A program made the position numbers and the translations under genes. This document shows, in pieces, positions 1 through 7,768 of a stretch of DNA of 17,938 nt (the first letter of the stretch is position 1; each line of letters opens with the position of its first letter). This DNA comes from JAEUMW01 sp039807745. GTDB lineage: Bacteria; Pseudomonadota; Gammaproteobacteria; Burkholderiales; JAEUMW01. The notes beneath the pieces are model-generated. The model saw only the letters and a list, made by a program, of their open reading frames with translations. It made no database searches and was not told the origin of the DNA. The stretch is taken from positions 1 through 17,938 of the forward strand of contig JBDHRV010000071.1 of NCBI GenBank assembly GCA_039807745.1. The letters run 5' to 3'.

Positions 1-1
1 C

Positions 2-118
2 CTGGACCCCATCATGTTGAACGTGCTGCCGGGCTGGCAAGTACAGCAGCTTGAGTCCGTGATCGCATCGACCTACCGCAAGCTCCCTTCAGGAGTATTC
101 GTACTGAAGGATCGATGA
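2..118 (+). CDS. C-terminal 38 residues of an unidentified protein (5' end outside window)
   Basis: An open frame runs in from the left edge and stops at the TGA at 116-118. The readable tail includes the pieces LPGWQVQQLESVIASTY and LPSGVFVLKDR. It has no membrane segment and no motif I recognise. It lies on the same strand as the membrane/glycolipid cluster that follows but is separated from it by about 340-360 bp, so shared function is only a guess. Protein-like composition and the uninterrupted frame support it as a real gene end. The family cannot be named from 38 residues. Confidence 0.5.
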   Translation: MDPIMLNVLPGWQVQQLESVIASTYRKLPSGVFVLKDR

Positions 119-479
119 GGGCGTCGACGGGGCTAGCTAGATTGAACCCCGATCAGCAACTTGTCGCTGGACATTGGTTCGCCTCCCTGGCTGTTCTCGA
201 CTCGTCGATTGCGGTTCATGCAGTTGCTGAGGGAACGTGCGCATTGCGCGAACACTGGCAGAACACTTGCTCTTCGCGAAGCAGTCTCGAATCCGGACAC
301 ATCGGTAGCCACGCCTGACCCCAGGAAGACCAGCAACTCTTGGGGCGAGCCGAGAAGAGTGACCCATAGCTCGTAGTCAAGAGCATAGCCGCTGAAACTC
401 GATTCCGATCGTCCCTTCGCCACGCGCGGCAAGATGAGGCAAGAACGTCGATCACTTGACCCACCCCATCCCACCCCAC
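119..479. other. Intergenic stretch without a supportable gene
   Basis: About 340-360 bp separate the partial gene from the membrane-protein gene. Short open frames occur on both strands (for example 133-474 on the minus strand), but they overlap one another, lack a plausible ribosome binding site and give no recognisable protein. I found no convincing promoter, terminator or RNA gene. The last bases (458-479) are a C-rich run of repeated CCACCCCA/ATCCCA units just before the ATG at 480. The stretch may hold the promoter of the following four-gene unit. Confidence 0.5.
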
Positions 480-2396
480 ATGAGCTCTCGTCTACCGGCG
501 CACCAGCGCGTCTTTGTGGGCCCAGATTCGACTACCCTGGTGCTGGTCCTGTTCACTGCCGTAGCCTGGATTGCGACCCATCGCTATAGCGGAATATGGC
601 ATGACGCTATCCTCTACGCGGGACAGGCCATTTTTCGGATCGATCCCGGTCCATTTGCCAAGGATCCGTTCTTTGCCTATGGATCCCAGGATGGCTTCAC
701 TGCGTTCACGGAAATCTACGCACGGGCCATTCAGAGACTGGGACTGCCGACAGCATCGATTGTGCTCCTGGGGGCGGCGCACATCGCGTGGCTTGGTGCT
801 GCCGCTTGGCTGCTGCGGGTGATCCTTCGCGGTCTCCATTACTGGCTCGCACTTATTCTTGTCGCGGTGCTTCCGGGAGGCTACGGGGCTTTCGGCGTTT
901 TCGCCTACGGCGAGACCTTTCTCACCGCACGAAGCTGGGCCGAGCCAGCGGCGTTGCTTGCCGTTGGCTGCATCCTGCGTGACCGGCGGATCGTCGCCTT
1001 GGTAAGCCTCGTGTTCGCCGCCGCGATGCACCCCGTGATGGCGTTTCCCGCCGCACTGTTCCTGTTCTTCTTCGGGTTACGAGCACGCCAACAACTGTTT
1101 GCCGCCATGGCGGGACTTGCGAGTCTCGTGATTCTGAGGTCAGTGGAAGTCCCACCCTTTCAGAATCTGACGACCACGATGGATCACCAATGGTTGGCGC
1201 TATCGATGGAGCGCAGCCCTTTCGTTTTCCTCGACCAGTGGGGCGCCGACGAATATGCCGAACCCCTTCTTCTCGCCTTGCTGATCGCGACTGCTGCCCT
1301 CGTGTCGCGAGAGGGGCGCCGTCTGTGGTGGTGCGCTTTCGGTGTACTTGCCGTGGGTATGGGACTCTCGGTCCTGACGGTGTACTGGCCCGGTGTGCTG
1401 CTGGTTCAGATGCAGCCGTGGCGGGTGCTTTGGCTGACAAAGGTGCTTGCCGTAGCGGCGGGCATGTTCCTGGTACAAGAGACTTGGGCGGCCTCGCCTT
1501 ACAGCCGGCTCCTCCTTGGCGCGCTGGCGGCATGCGCATCCGCGGGCGACAGTACAGCGCTTGTCGGTGCAGCGCTGTTGTCGGCGCTTCTCGTCGCACG
1601 ACATGGCTATGGGCTCGAGCCGCGCTTGCCACCATGGCTCGTTCCGCTGGCGTGGGGTGTCATAGCCCTTGTGATCGGCGAGCGAATCGTCTGCACCGTC
1701 TTGCTTTCTTCCGTTGCTCTGGATGTCACAGCCTCGAGCGCCGCCGAGATCCCGTTCGTGAATCGCATCTTCGCGATCTGCAAGGAGAGTGGCTGGTTCA
1801 TCTTTCCGCCCTTGCTCCTTGGCACCTGGTGGCTGCTCCAGAATCGTCCAGCAAGCCGTCGCTGGTTGGCCCTGCTCGTAGGGTGCGCTGCGCTCTTCTT
1901 CGTGGGGCATTGGCAGCGTACCAGCGATGCCCAAGCCGAGGAGGATCATCTCCGGCAAGAAGGACATCGAGAGCTAGCCGCCATCATTCAGTCAGACCAC
2001 CTCGTCTATTGGGGCGAGGGCCATCACATCCTCTGGCTCGTCCTGCATCGCGGCAGCTATGGTTCCCGACAGCAAGCTTCCGGCATCATCTTCTCGCGAC
2101 AGACCGCACTCGAGGTGAATCGGCGATTGACAAGGTTGGCAAGGCTCGGCCTGCCTGATTCCCGCTTTGGCAAGTTGGCGTCACCGATCGCCAAGGCTCC
2201 CGAGCTATCGACCAATCTCGATGGACTGGTCCATGTTTGTCACGACCCGCTCCTCGATTTCGTCGTGCTGCCACGACTGGTCACGGGCGCGAGGCCGGCG
2301 GCGTCGATACGCCTTTCGCCGTCGGCGGAGGTGCACCATCTGTACGCCTGCGCCCCGCTACGTGCCGTTCCAGACCCATTCCCTTCGACCGCGTAA
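480..2396 (+). CDS. Large polytopic membrane protein, function unknown (possibly GT-C-like)
   Basis: A 638-residue protein made mostly of hydrophobic segments (roughly 10-13 predicted by eye) with a hydrophilic C-terminal part from about residue 495. After the first membrane segment comes a loop with WHDAILYAGQA and DPFFAYGSQDGFTAF. An acidic first external loop is seen in GT-C glycosyltransferases, but no named family motif is clear. The C-terminal domain contains VYWGEGHHILWLVLHRGSYG and is probably outside the cytoplasm. I chose the ATG at 480; a TTG at 456 would add eight residues, and neither has a good Shine-Dalgarno sequence. It is first in a four-gene unit with GtrA, PAP2 and FAD-oxidoreductase genes, with 4 bases to the next start, which suggests a role in lipid-linked sugar or surface-glycan chemistry. 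That role is inference. Coding is clear; the function is not. Confidence 0.8.
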   Translation: MSSRLPAHQRVFVGPDSTTLVLVLFTAVAWIATHRYSGIWHDAILYAGQAIFRIDPGPFAKDPFFAYGSQDGFTAFTEIYARAIQRLGLPTASIVLLGAAHIAWLGAAAWLLRVILRGLHYWLALILVAVLPGGYGAFGVFAYGETFLTARSWAEPAALLAVGCILRDRRIVALVSLVFAAAMHPVMAFPAALFLFFFGLRARQQLFAAMAGLASLVILRSVEVPPFQNLTTTMDHQWLALSMERSPFVFLDQWGADEYAEPLLLALLIATAALVSREGRRLWWCAFGVLAVGMGLSVLTVYWPGVLLVQMQPWRVLWLTKVLAVAAGMFLVQETWAASPYSRLLLGALAACASAGDSTALVGAALLSALLVARHGYGLEPRLPPWLVPLAWGVIALVIGERIVCTVLLSSVALDVTASSAAEIPFVNRIFAICKESGWFIFPPLLLGTWWLLQNRPASRRWLALLVGCAALFFVGHWQRTSDAQAEEDHLRQEGHRELAAIIQSDHLVYWGEGHHILWLVLHRGSYGSRQQASGIIFSRQTALEVNRRLTRLARLGLPDSRFGKLASPIAKAPELSTNLDGLVHVCHDPLLDFVVLPRLVTGARPAASIRLSPSAEVHHLYACAPLRAVPDPFPSTA

Positions 2397-2400
2397 GTCC

Positions 2401-2820
2401 ATGACGATAAGCCCGGTGACCCGCCAACTTGGCCAATATGTTCTGGCTGGCGGTCTCGCGTTCCTACTCGACTTCGCAGCGCTGTTCCTGCTCACCGAGC
2501 ATGTCGGTCTGCACTATCTCGTTTCCGCTTCGATCGCGTTCCTCCTCGGACTTACGTTCAACTACCTCTTGTGCATCGCCTGGATCTTCGACTATCGAGC
2601 CTTGAAGAATCAGGCCCACGAGTTGGCGGTCTTTTCCCTGATCGGGATTGCGGGCCTCCTGCTGAACAATCTTCTGATGTTCTTCTTCACCGACTTCCTT
2701 GGTCTCCACTATCTGGTGTCGAGGGCCGAAGCGGCTCTCCTCATACTGTTCTTCAACTTCTCTCTCAAGCGATGGCTGTTGTTCTCCGAAAGCAAGAAGA
2801 CCGTCTTGGAAACGTCATGA
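2401..2820 (+). CDS. GtrA-family membrane protein
   Basis: A 139-residue protein with four hydrophobic segments and the GtrA-family layout: an N-terminal RQLGQYVLAGGLAFLLDF block, a central FNYLLCIAWIF block and a C-terminal FNFSLKRWLLF block. GtrA-like proteins are small four-helix membrane proteins often placed beside glycosyltransferase genes. They are thought to help move or present polyprenyl-linked sugars across the inner membrane. The ATG at 2401 is four bases after the stop of the preceding gene, and the protein begins just before the first conserved block. An upstream in-frame extension into the previous gene is unlikely. The stop overlaps the next start as ATGA (2817-2820), indicating translational coupling to the PAP2 gene. 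The family assignment is firm; the substrate is unknown. Confidence 0.9.
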   Translation: MTISPVTRQLGQYVLAGGLAFLLDFAALFLLTEHVGLHYLVSASIAFLLGLTFNYLLCIAWIFDYRALKNQAHELAVFSLIGIAGLLLNNLLMFFFTDFLGLHYLVSRAEAALLILFFNFSLKRWLLFSESKKTVLETS

Positions 2821-3779
2821 AGCACTTCACGGCGATGGAGAAGCTCGCGTTTGCCAGCTTGCTATTCGCGGCGGGAACGGCCCAGCTGTTTCGCCTGCAG
2901 TTCTACTTTCCATCCCTTGATGCACTTCTCTTCGTCGCCCGGCATTACCTGGGCCCACTGCTGCCAGCATTGGCGCTGCCCGTTTTCCTTCTGGCGCGCC
3001 ATCTCTCCAGATCCGGTGCGGAAGCGCTGCTCGGTCATCGTCTGCGCGCTATTGGCGCTCTTGCGCTAATCGTCTACGTGCATTTCAATCTCAAGCTTTG
3101 GGCGCAACTTATCAATCCTTTCCTTTTCGACGACGTGTACATGGCGGTCGATGAAAGACTGCGCTCCCTCGTCCACCTTGCGTCTGCCCTCGCCGCTGGT
3201 TATCGGAACGCTCTCGGCCAGTTCCCACACGCTTACCACGAAGTGTTCGTTGCCATGTTCGTGGTTTCGTTCACCGTTCACGGCATGCAGTCGGACAGCC
3301 GCGGATTCGATCGCCTGCTGCTTGCAGTCTCGCTCGTGTTGGTCGTGGGTGGCGCGAGTTACGCGATTGCTCCAGCCTGGGGGCCGTTCGTTTACGAAGC
3401 CGGCGACAACCCGGAAGCGACCGCAATCCAGGCGACGATGGCATCGTTTCAAGGAAGCCTGCGAGCGAGCCATGGCGGTGAGTACGATACGAGCTACTTC
3501 GTTGCGGCACTGGCAGCGATGCCTTCCCTGCACCTCGCCCACGCGCTTGTGTTCTTCTATTTTGCGCTTCGCTACGTCCGTTGGCTGGGGCTCGTCTACA
3601 TCTTACCGGTGACCTTCATCGCCACCGAGGCGGTGGCGTCCCGCTGGCACTACCTTGTCGACCTTCCTGCTGGCTTGGTGGTTGCTTTTTGCGCAGTTCT
3701 TCTGGCTTATCGCTTCATCCCGAGGCCGTTGGAATCACCGCAACCGAGCACACCATGCGCAAGTCCGTACTCATCATAG
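2817..3779 (+). CDS. PAP2_3-type phosphatase/inositolphosphotransferase-like membrane protein
   Basis: A 320-residue multi-spanning membrane protein with the PAP2 active-site pattern. APAWGP (about 185-190) takes the place of the classical first motif, as in the Aur1/Ipt1-like branch. AMPSLHLAHA (about 235-244) supplies the catalytic-type histidine, and SRWHYLVDLPAG (275-286) supplies the second conserved histidine and aspartate. Such enzymes act at the membrane on lipid phosphates or transfer phospho-head-groups. Undecaprenyl-type or lipid-sugar phosphates are plausible here because of the neighbours, but that is inferred. The ATG at 2817 overlaps the gtrA-like stop (ATGA), which decides the start; the frame is open further upstream only inside the GtrA gene. 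The last 25 bases overlap the following gene. The final ten residues or so are low-complexity and poorly conserved looking. Confidence 0.85.
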   Translation: MKHFTAMEKLAFASLLFAAGTAQLFRLQFYFPSLDALLFVARHYLGPLLPALALPVFLLARHLSRSGAEALLGHRLRAIGALALIVYVHFNLKLWAQLINPFLFDDVYMAVDERLRSLVHLASALAAGYRNALGQFPHAYHEVFVAMFVVSFTVHGMQSDSRGFDRLLLAVSLVLVVGGASYAIAPAWGPFVYEAGDNPEATAIQATMASFQGSLRASHGGEYDTSYFVAALAAMPSLHLAHALVFFYFALRYVRWLGLVYILPVTFIATEAVASRWHYLVDLPAGLVVAFCAVLLAYRFIPRPLESPQPSTPCASPYSS

Positions 3780-5323
3780 GCGCCGGCCCCGCCGGCCTGA
3801 CCGCGGCGCTGGAATTGCTGCGGCGGTCCGACCACAAACCCATCGTTGTCGAATCACTCGACGACGTGGGCGGCATCTCTCGCACCATCAATCACAACGG
3901 CAACCACATGGATATCGGTGGCCACCGGTTCTTCTCCAAATCTGACTGGGTGATGGATTGGTGGCGGGGCATTCTGCCGGTAGCGCCGGAAAAGACCAAA
4001 GACGGACTAAGCGTCATCCCGCCTGCAGACGAGCGTCTCCTCATCCGGCCTCGACTGTCGCGCATCTACTTCCTGCGCAAGTTCTTCGACTACCCGATCT
4101 CGCTCAGTGCGAACACGATTCGCAATCTGGGCGCAGGGCGAATCACCAAGATCGCTCTTAGCTATTTCTTCTCCTCGCTCTTCCCGCGCAAGCCCGAGCG
4201 CAATTTGGAAGATTTCTTCGTCAATCGATTCGGCAAGGAGTTGTATCGCACGTTCTTCAAGGAATACACGGAGAAAGTGTGGGGTGTCTCGTGTCGCGAG
4301 ATCAGCCCGGAATGGGGCGCCCAGCGTATCAAGGGGCTGTCCATCCTGAAAGCCATCCGTCACGCCCTGCGCAAGTGGGCCCGAGGATCGGGCGACGGCG
4401 TGGCCCAAAAAGGGGTCAATACCAGCCTCATCGAGCGATTCCTTTACCCCAAGTTCGGTCCCGGGCAGATGTGGCAGGTGGTCGCAGAAAGTATCAGAAC
4501 TGCAGGAGGCGAGATTCACCACGGATTGACAGTGAAGGAAGTGTGGGAAAGGGACGGCCGGATCGTCGGCGTGATCGCTGAGAGCCGAGCCGGAGAGCGA
4601 GTGGAGTTCGCCGGCGATTTCGTGATCTCCACCATGCCGGTCCGCGACCTTATTCTCGGCTTGATACCGCCGGCGCCTCCGCAGGTGAGGGAGGTTGCCG
4701 CGGGGTTGCAATATCGGGACTTCATCACCGTCGGCGTATTGGTGAAGAAACTCAGAGCGAACCGTGGCTGTCTGCCGGGCCATCCGGCCAATCTGCTTCC
4801 CGATACGTGGATCTACATCCAGGAGCCGGAGGTAAAACTGGGTCGGCTGCAGATCTTCAACAACTGGAGCCCTGCCATGGTCCGTTCGCCGGACACGATC
4901 TGGCTAGGTCTCGAGTACTTCTGCAGGGAGGAGGACGAGCTGTGGCGTCTGACCGACGCCGACATGGGCCGTTTCGCGGTCGACGAACTCGCGAAGATCG
5001 ACCTCATCGATGCCGTCGATGTGATCGACTTCCACGTCGTCCGCGTGCCCAAGGCGTACCCTGCTTACTTCGGTACCTACGATCGATTCGACGTCTTGCG
5101 GCGGTATACAGACGCCATCGAAAATCTCTTTCTCGTCGGCCGCAACGGAATGCATCGCTACAACAATCAAGACCACTCGATGCTGACTGCCCGTCTGGCT
5201 GTACAAGCCATCCTGTCCGGCTCAGGCAGCAAAGACGAGATCTGGAACATCAACGTCGACGACGAGTATCACGAGGAAAAAGCCTCCGCGCCGAAGGAAG
5301 TGCTCGGCGCTCAGGGCGCTTGA
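3755..5323 (+). CDS. FAD-dependent amine-oxidase/protoporphyrinogen-oxidase-like protein
   Basis: A 522-residue soluble protein. The N-terminal Rossmann motif is IIGAGPAGLTAALE (7-20), with an acidic residue ending the second strand (E33) and GGISRT (39-44), followed by the family block DIGGHRFFSK (53-62). Near the C-terminus, LFLVGRNGMHRYNNQDHSM (about 458-476) is the FAD-contacting segment that closes the fold. The family also resembles UDP-galactopyranose mutase, and automatic annotation often calls such proteins protoporphyrinogen oxidase. True heme synthesis is unlikely here because the other three genes of the unit are membrane/glycan proteins. A flavin-dependent modification of a sugar, nucleotide-sugar or polyprenol is a better guess, though unproven. 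The start overlaps the end of the PAP2 gene by 25 bases. It is the last gene of the unit. Confidence 0.88.
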   Translation: MRKSVLIIGAGPAGLTAALELLRRSDHKPIVVESLDDVGGISRTINHNGNHMDIGGHRFFSKSDWVMDWWRGILPVAPEKTKDGLSVIPPADERLLIRPRLSRIYFLRKFFDYPISLSANTIRNLGAGRITKIALSYFFSSLFPRKPERNLEDFFVNRFGKELYRTFFKEYTEKVWGVSCREISPEWGAQRIKGLSILKAIRHALRKWARGSGDGVAQKGVNTSLIERFLYPKFGPGQMWQVVAESIRTAGGEIHHGLTVKEVWERDGRIVGVIAESRAGERVEFAGDFVISTMPVRDLILGLIPPAPPQVREVAAGLQYRDFITVGVLVKKLRANRGCLPGHPANLLPDTWIYIQEPEVKLGRLQIFNNWSPAMVRSPDTIWLGLEYFCREEDELWRLTDADMGRFAVDELAKIDLIDAVDVIDFHVVRVPKAYPAYFGTYDRFDVLRRYTDAIENLFLVGRNGMHRYNNQDHSMLTARLAVQAILSGSGSKDEIWNINVDDEYHEEKASAPKEVLGAQGA

Positions 5324-5334
5324 TCCCTCAAGGC

Positions 5335-5357
5335 GCTTCGCCGGGATCTGGCGAAGC
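5335..5357. terminator. Hairpin between convergent genes
   Basis: A perfect 8-bp inverted repeat, GCTTCGCC at 5335-5342 and GGCGAAGC at 5350-5357, has a 7-base loop. It lies in the 52 bp between the FAD-oxidoreductase stop and the convergent soxB stop. Its position suits a shared terminator for both strands. Neither side is followed by a clean T-run, so intrinsic termination may be weak or the element may only protect 3' ends. Confidence 0.45.
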
Positions 5358-5375
5358 TGACACCACCGCTTTCCT

Positions 5376-7187
5376 TCAGCCTTTCTTCGGGACCGCCTTC
5401 GCGTTCGCCGGTGCCTTGGTCGGGACTTGATTGACCGGGGCGGTCGCTGCGGCAGGTCTCGTTGCCGTGTCCTCAGCCGCATACCCGGCATTGGTGGCCA
5501 CGCCCACGAGCGTCGGCGAGTTGGGCTGCATCCCACGAACGACTTTCTGGGCGCGCAGGTGTTGTCCGACCACGTCCCACACCGGTTCGCCCGTCGCGCC
5601 TTCGGCGGCTGGGGCCCAGCTGGCAACCTTGTACCTCTTTCCGGCATCGAGCGGTTTGCCGTTCAGAGTCAGGTTGGTGATCCGCTTTCCCGCCGCTTCG
5701 GTCGGATCGCACATGTACTTGAGACCGCCTACCCGCACCATGTCGCCGCCCTGCTGATAATAGGGGTCGGGGTTGAAGACGTTGTCGCAGGCGTTCTCGA
5801 GGATCGACTTGATCTGCTCGCCGGTAAGCTCGTTGAGGGTGGTCTGAGGGTAGGTGATCGCGGTCTGGTTCATGAGATCTTCCATGTGGATCGGATCGCC
5901 AGGCAGCAGCGCGGTGCCCCATCGGAAGCCAGGCGAGAGGGCGATCTCCGCTCCTTTGACTGCCATCAGCGCATTCAGGATCACTTGGTCGAAGGGGCTG
6001 TTGAAGTTGTCGCGACGGTAGAGGAGTTCCTCGGTCGTCGCCAGGCGCTCGCGCAGCTGCTTTTCGTAGGGGGCGCGCACCTTCTTGATGTGAGCGTCCA
6101 TTTCACGGTCCGGCTCGAGCAGGCTGGAGAAGACAGGGGCCAGGCGGTACTGGTAGCCGGTGATGCGCCCACCGTCCACCTGCAAGTCGAGGATGCCCAG
6201 GAACTTGCCGTTGGAGCCGGCATTGGTGACGAGGGTATAGCCCAGGTCATTCTTGACCAGGACCGGCTGGGGAACGGCGTCGTGGGTGTGGCCGCCCAGG
6301 ATGACATTGATTCCACCGACCCGCTGGGCGAGCTTGAGGTCGACGTCCATGCCGTTGTGCGAGAGCAGCACCACGAGCTTCGCACCGCGCTTGCGCGCAT
6401 CCGCGATCCATCGCTTGAGGTTCTCTTCCTGGATGCCGAAGGTCCAATCCGGCGCGAAATGGCGGGGATGAGCGACCGGGGTATAGGGAAACGCCTGGCC
6501 GATGATGGCTATGGGTACGCCGCTCACGCTCTTGATCGTGTATGGCGGAAAGACGGATTCGCCGGAGTCGCCAGCCGTCACGTTCTGGGCGACGAAGTCG
6601 ATTTTCCCCTTCAGGTCCGAGCTGACGATCTGCTTCACACGATCCGCGCCATAGGTGAACTCCCAATGGCCAGTCATCGCGTTCACGCCGAGCAGCTTGC
6701 TCGCGTCGACCATGTCCTGACCCTTGGTCCAGAGCGCGGTGGCGGAGCCTTGCCAGGTATCGCCGCCGTCCAGGAGCAGCGAATTCGGGCGCTGGTCCTT
6801 GATCTTCTTTACCAGTGTCGCGAGGTGGGCGTAGCCGCCCATGGCACCGTACGCCCTCGCCGCGCGCGCATAGTCGAGATAGGTATCCGCATGCGCGACC
6901 CGGCTGTCCTTGCTGATGAGGTAATAGCGCAGGAAGGCGTCGCCCACCAGGTGGGGCGGCTTGCCGACTCCCTCGCCAACGCCGATGTTGCTGCTGGGTT
7001 CCCGGTAGTAGGTGGGCAGCAGCTGAGCGTGGGTGTCCGTGAAGTGCAGCAGGGTCACGTTACTGCCGAAATCGTGGAGATCATAGAAGCCGCTGATGCT
7101 CGCGGCGTCGGCATATCTCGAAAGCGGGAACCCCGACGCGGCGGCGATGGCGAGCGCCTGCAGGAATTCTCGGCGGGTCATGTGCAT
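5376..7187 (-). CDS. soxB: Thiosulfohydrolase SoxB
   Basis: SoxB removes the terminal sulfone group of the SoxYZ-bound thiosulfate conjugate as sulfate, in the periplasm, using a dinuclear manganese site. The 603-residue product starts with a Tat signal (MTRREFLQ then a hydrophobic stretch, 4-28). It shows the 5'-nucleotidase-like metal motifs FTDTHAQ (D51, H53), GGDTWQG (141-147), the SoxB-specific GHWEFTYG (173-180), SHNGMD (H277) and GGHTHD (H300, H302), then a C-terminal nucleotidase-type domain including PYYQQGGDMVRVGGL. The ATG at 7187 has a GGAG about 8-10 bases upstream; the ATG at 7181 is an alternative. A Pro/Ala/Lys-rich tail of about 33 residues (571-603) makes it slightly longer than usual SoxB proteins. 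It lies 222 bp downstream of soxZ, without soxA or soxX between them. Confidence 0.96.
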   Translation of the reverse strand: MHMTRREFLQALAIAAASGFPLSRYADAASISGFYDLHDFGSNVTLLHFTDTHAQLLPTYYREPSSNIGVGEGVGKPPHLVGDAFLRYYLISKDSRVAHADTYLDYARAARAYGAMGGYAHLATLVKKIKDQRPNSLLLDGGDTWQGSATALWTKGQDMVDASKLLGVNAMTGHWEFTYGADRVKQIVSSDLKGKIDFVAQNVTAGDSGESVFPPYTIKSVSGVPIAIIGQAFPYTPVAHPRHFAPDWTFGIQEENLKRWIADARKRGAKLVVLLSHNGMDVDLKLAQRVGGINVILGGHTHDAVPQPVLVKNDLGYTLVTNAGSNGKFLGILDLQVDGGRITGYQYRLAPVFSSLLEPDREMDAHIKKVRAPYEKQLRERLATTEELLYRRDNFNSPFDQVILNALMAVKGAEIALSPGFRWGTALLPGDPIHMEDLMNQTAITYPQTTLNELTGEQIKSILENACDNVFNPDPYYQQGGDMVRVGGLKYMCDPTEAAGKRITNLTLNGKPLDAGKRYKVASWAPAAEGATGEPVWDVVGQHLRAQKVVRGMQPNSPTLVGVATNAGYAAEDTATRPAAATAPVNQVPTKAPANAKAVPKKG

Positions 7188-7296
7188 GTTTCAGATCTCC
7201 GTATGCGTGTTGCCCCGGCAGCGGCGATGCCACCGGTGAGAATGAATAGAGGTCAGGGAGGTTGGCAGACGGTTGCCCTGATTCGGACCGGGTCGA

Positions 7297-7302
7297 ATGA
7301 TA
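7297..7302 (-). promoter_or_regulatory. Candidate -10 box for soxB (TATCAT)
   Basis: The minus strand reads TATCAT here, about 110 bases before the soxB start and inside the 222-bp soxZ-soxB spacer. No good -35 hexamer lies 16-18 bases upstream, so activation by a regulator would be needed if it is real. A separate soxB promoter would fit the unusually long spacer. Confidence 0.25.
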
Positions 7303-7304
7303 CC

Positions 7305-7329
7305 AGTCGCAGCGCGACTCGATCAGTCG
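7305..7329. promoter_or_regulatory. Three alternating AGTCG half-sites, possible operator for soxB
   Basis: The half-site AGTCG occurs at 7305-7309, inverted as CGACT at 7315-7319, and again as AGTCG at 7325-7329. The starts are exactly 10 bp apart, one helical turn. The first pair forms a 6-bp palindrome (AGTCGC-agc-GCGACT). Read on the minus strand, a TATCAT box (7302-7297) follows directly, so the array would cover the -35/spacer region of a promoter reading into soxB. The bound protein is unknown, and it is not proven that any protein binds. Confidence 0.35.
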
Positions 7330-7409
7330 TGAGCACGCGGGCCGCGCACGGACGGGTCGGGCGTGCGCAAACCTCGTACCGGGTGTGGCGAATGCGTCGT
7401 CGTACGGCG

Positions 7410-7733
7410 CTATCCGCCCGCGGTGACCGTCGTTTCGATGGATCCCCGCTGGCCCTTGTTGTCGACCCAGCTCACGGCAATGCGTTCCCCCGCTCTTGCA
7501 CCGCGAATCCTGAACCCCAGGAACGGATTGCGCGCAATCGCCTGGCTCCACTGCGCTTCCATGACCGGCTTTCCGTTCAACGTTGCCGTAACGACCTGAA
7601 TGAAATGAAGCGGAATGGTCTCGCCCGAATCGGGGTCCTTGCGTTGACCCGTCTCCATCGGGTGGTTGATGAGCACCTTTACCTCCACCACGTCGCCCTG
7701 CAGCGTGGCGCGGATTTTCATGGGTTCCGCCAT
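7410..7733 (-). CDS. soxZ: Sulfur-carrier complex subunit SoxZ
   Basis: A 107-residue protein, the usual SoxZ length. It begins MAEPMKIRATLQGDVVEVKV and contains LINHPMETGQRKD, IPLHFIQ and the immunoglobulin-like core FLGFRIRGARAGERIAVSW. SoxZ binds SoxY to make the periplasmic carrier on which sulfur intermediates are attached. It has no signal peptide of its own, as expected, because SoxZ is normally exported together with SoxY through the Tat pathway. The start has a strong ribosome binding site (AGGAAGG about 8 bases upstream of the ATG). The gene follows soxY after 35 bp and is co-transcribed with it; downstream lies the long spacer before soxB. Confidence 0.95.
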   Translation of the reverse strand: MAEPMKIRATLQGDVVEVKVLINHPMETGQRKDPDSGETIPLHFIQVVTATLNGKPVMEAQWSQAIARNPFLGFRIRGARAGERIAVSWVDNKGQRGSIETTVTAGG

Positions 7734-7768
7734 TTTGCTCGCCTTCCTGAGTGACGCCCCGGGGTCGA

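Noticed and set aside
87..109. Imperfect hairpin at the end of the first partial gene
   Set aside because: Two 4-bp arms with a three-base bulge and no T-run, lying inside the coding end. Too weak to call a terminator.
115..474. Small overlapping frames in the left intergenic stretch
   Set aside because: They lie on both strands over the same bases, lack ribosome binding sites and look random in composition.
7188..7409. Remnant of soxX or soxA in the soxZ-soxB spacer
   Set aside because: No CxxCH heme motif or signal-peptide coding was found when reading the spacer on the minus strand.
5427..7754. A 775-codon open frame on the plus strand opposite soxB and soxZ
   Set aside because: SoxB and SoxZ are unmistakable on the other strand. 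The plus product has no recognisable domain and would also span the sox spacer.
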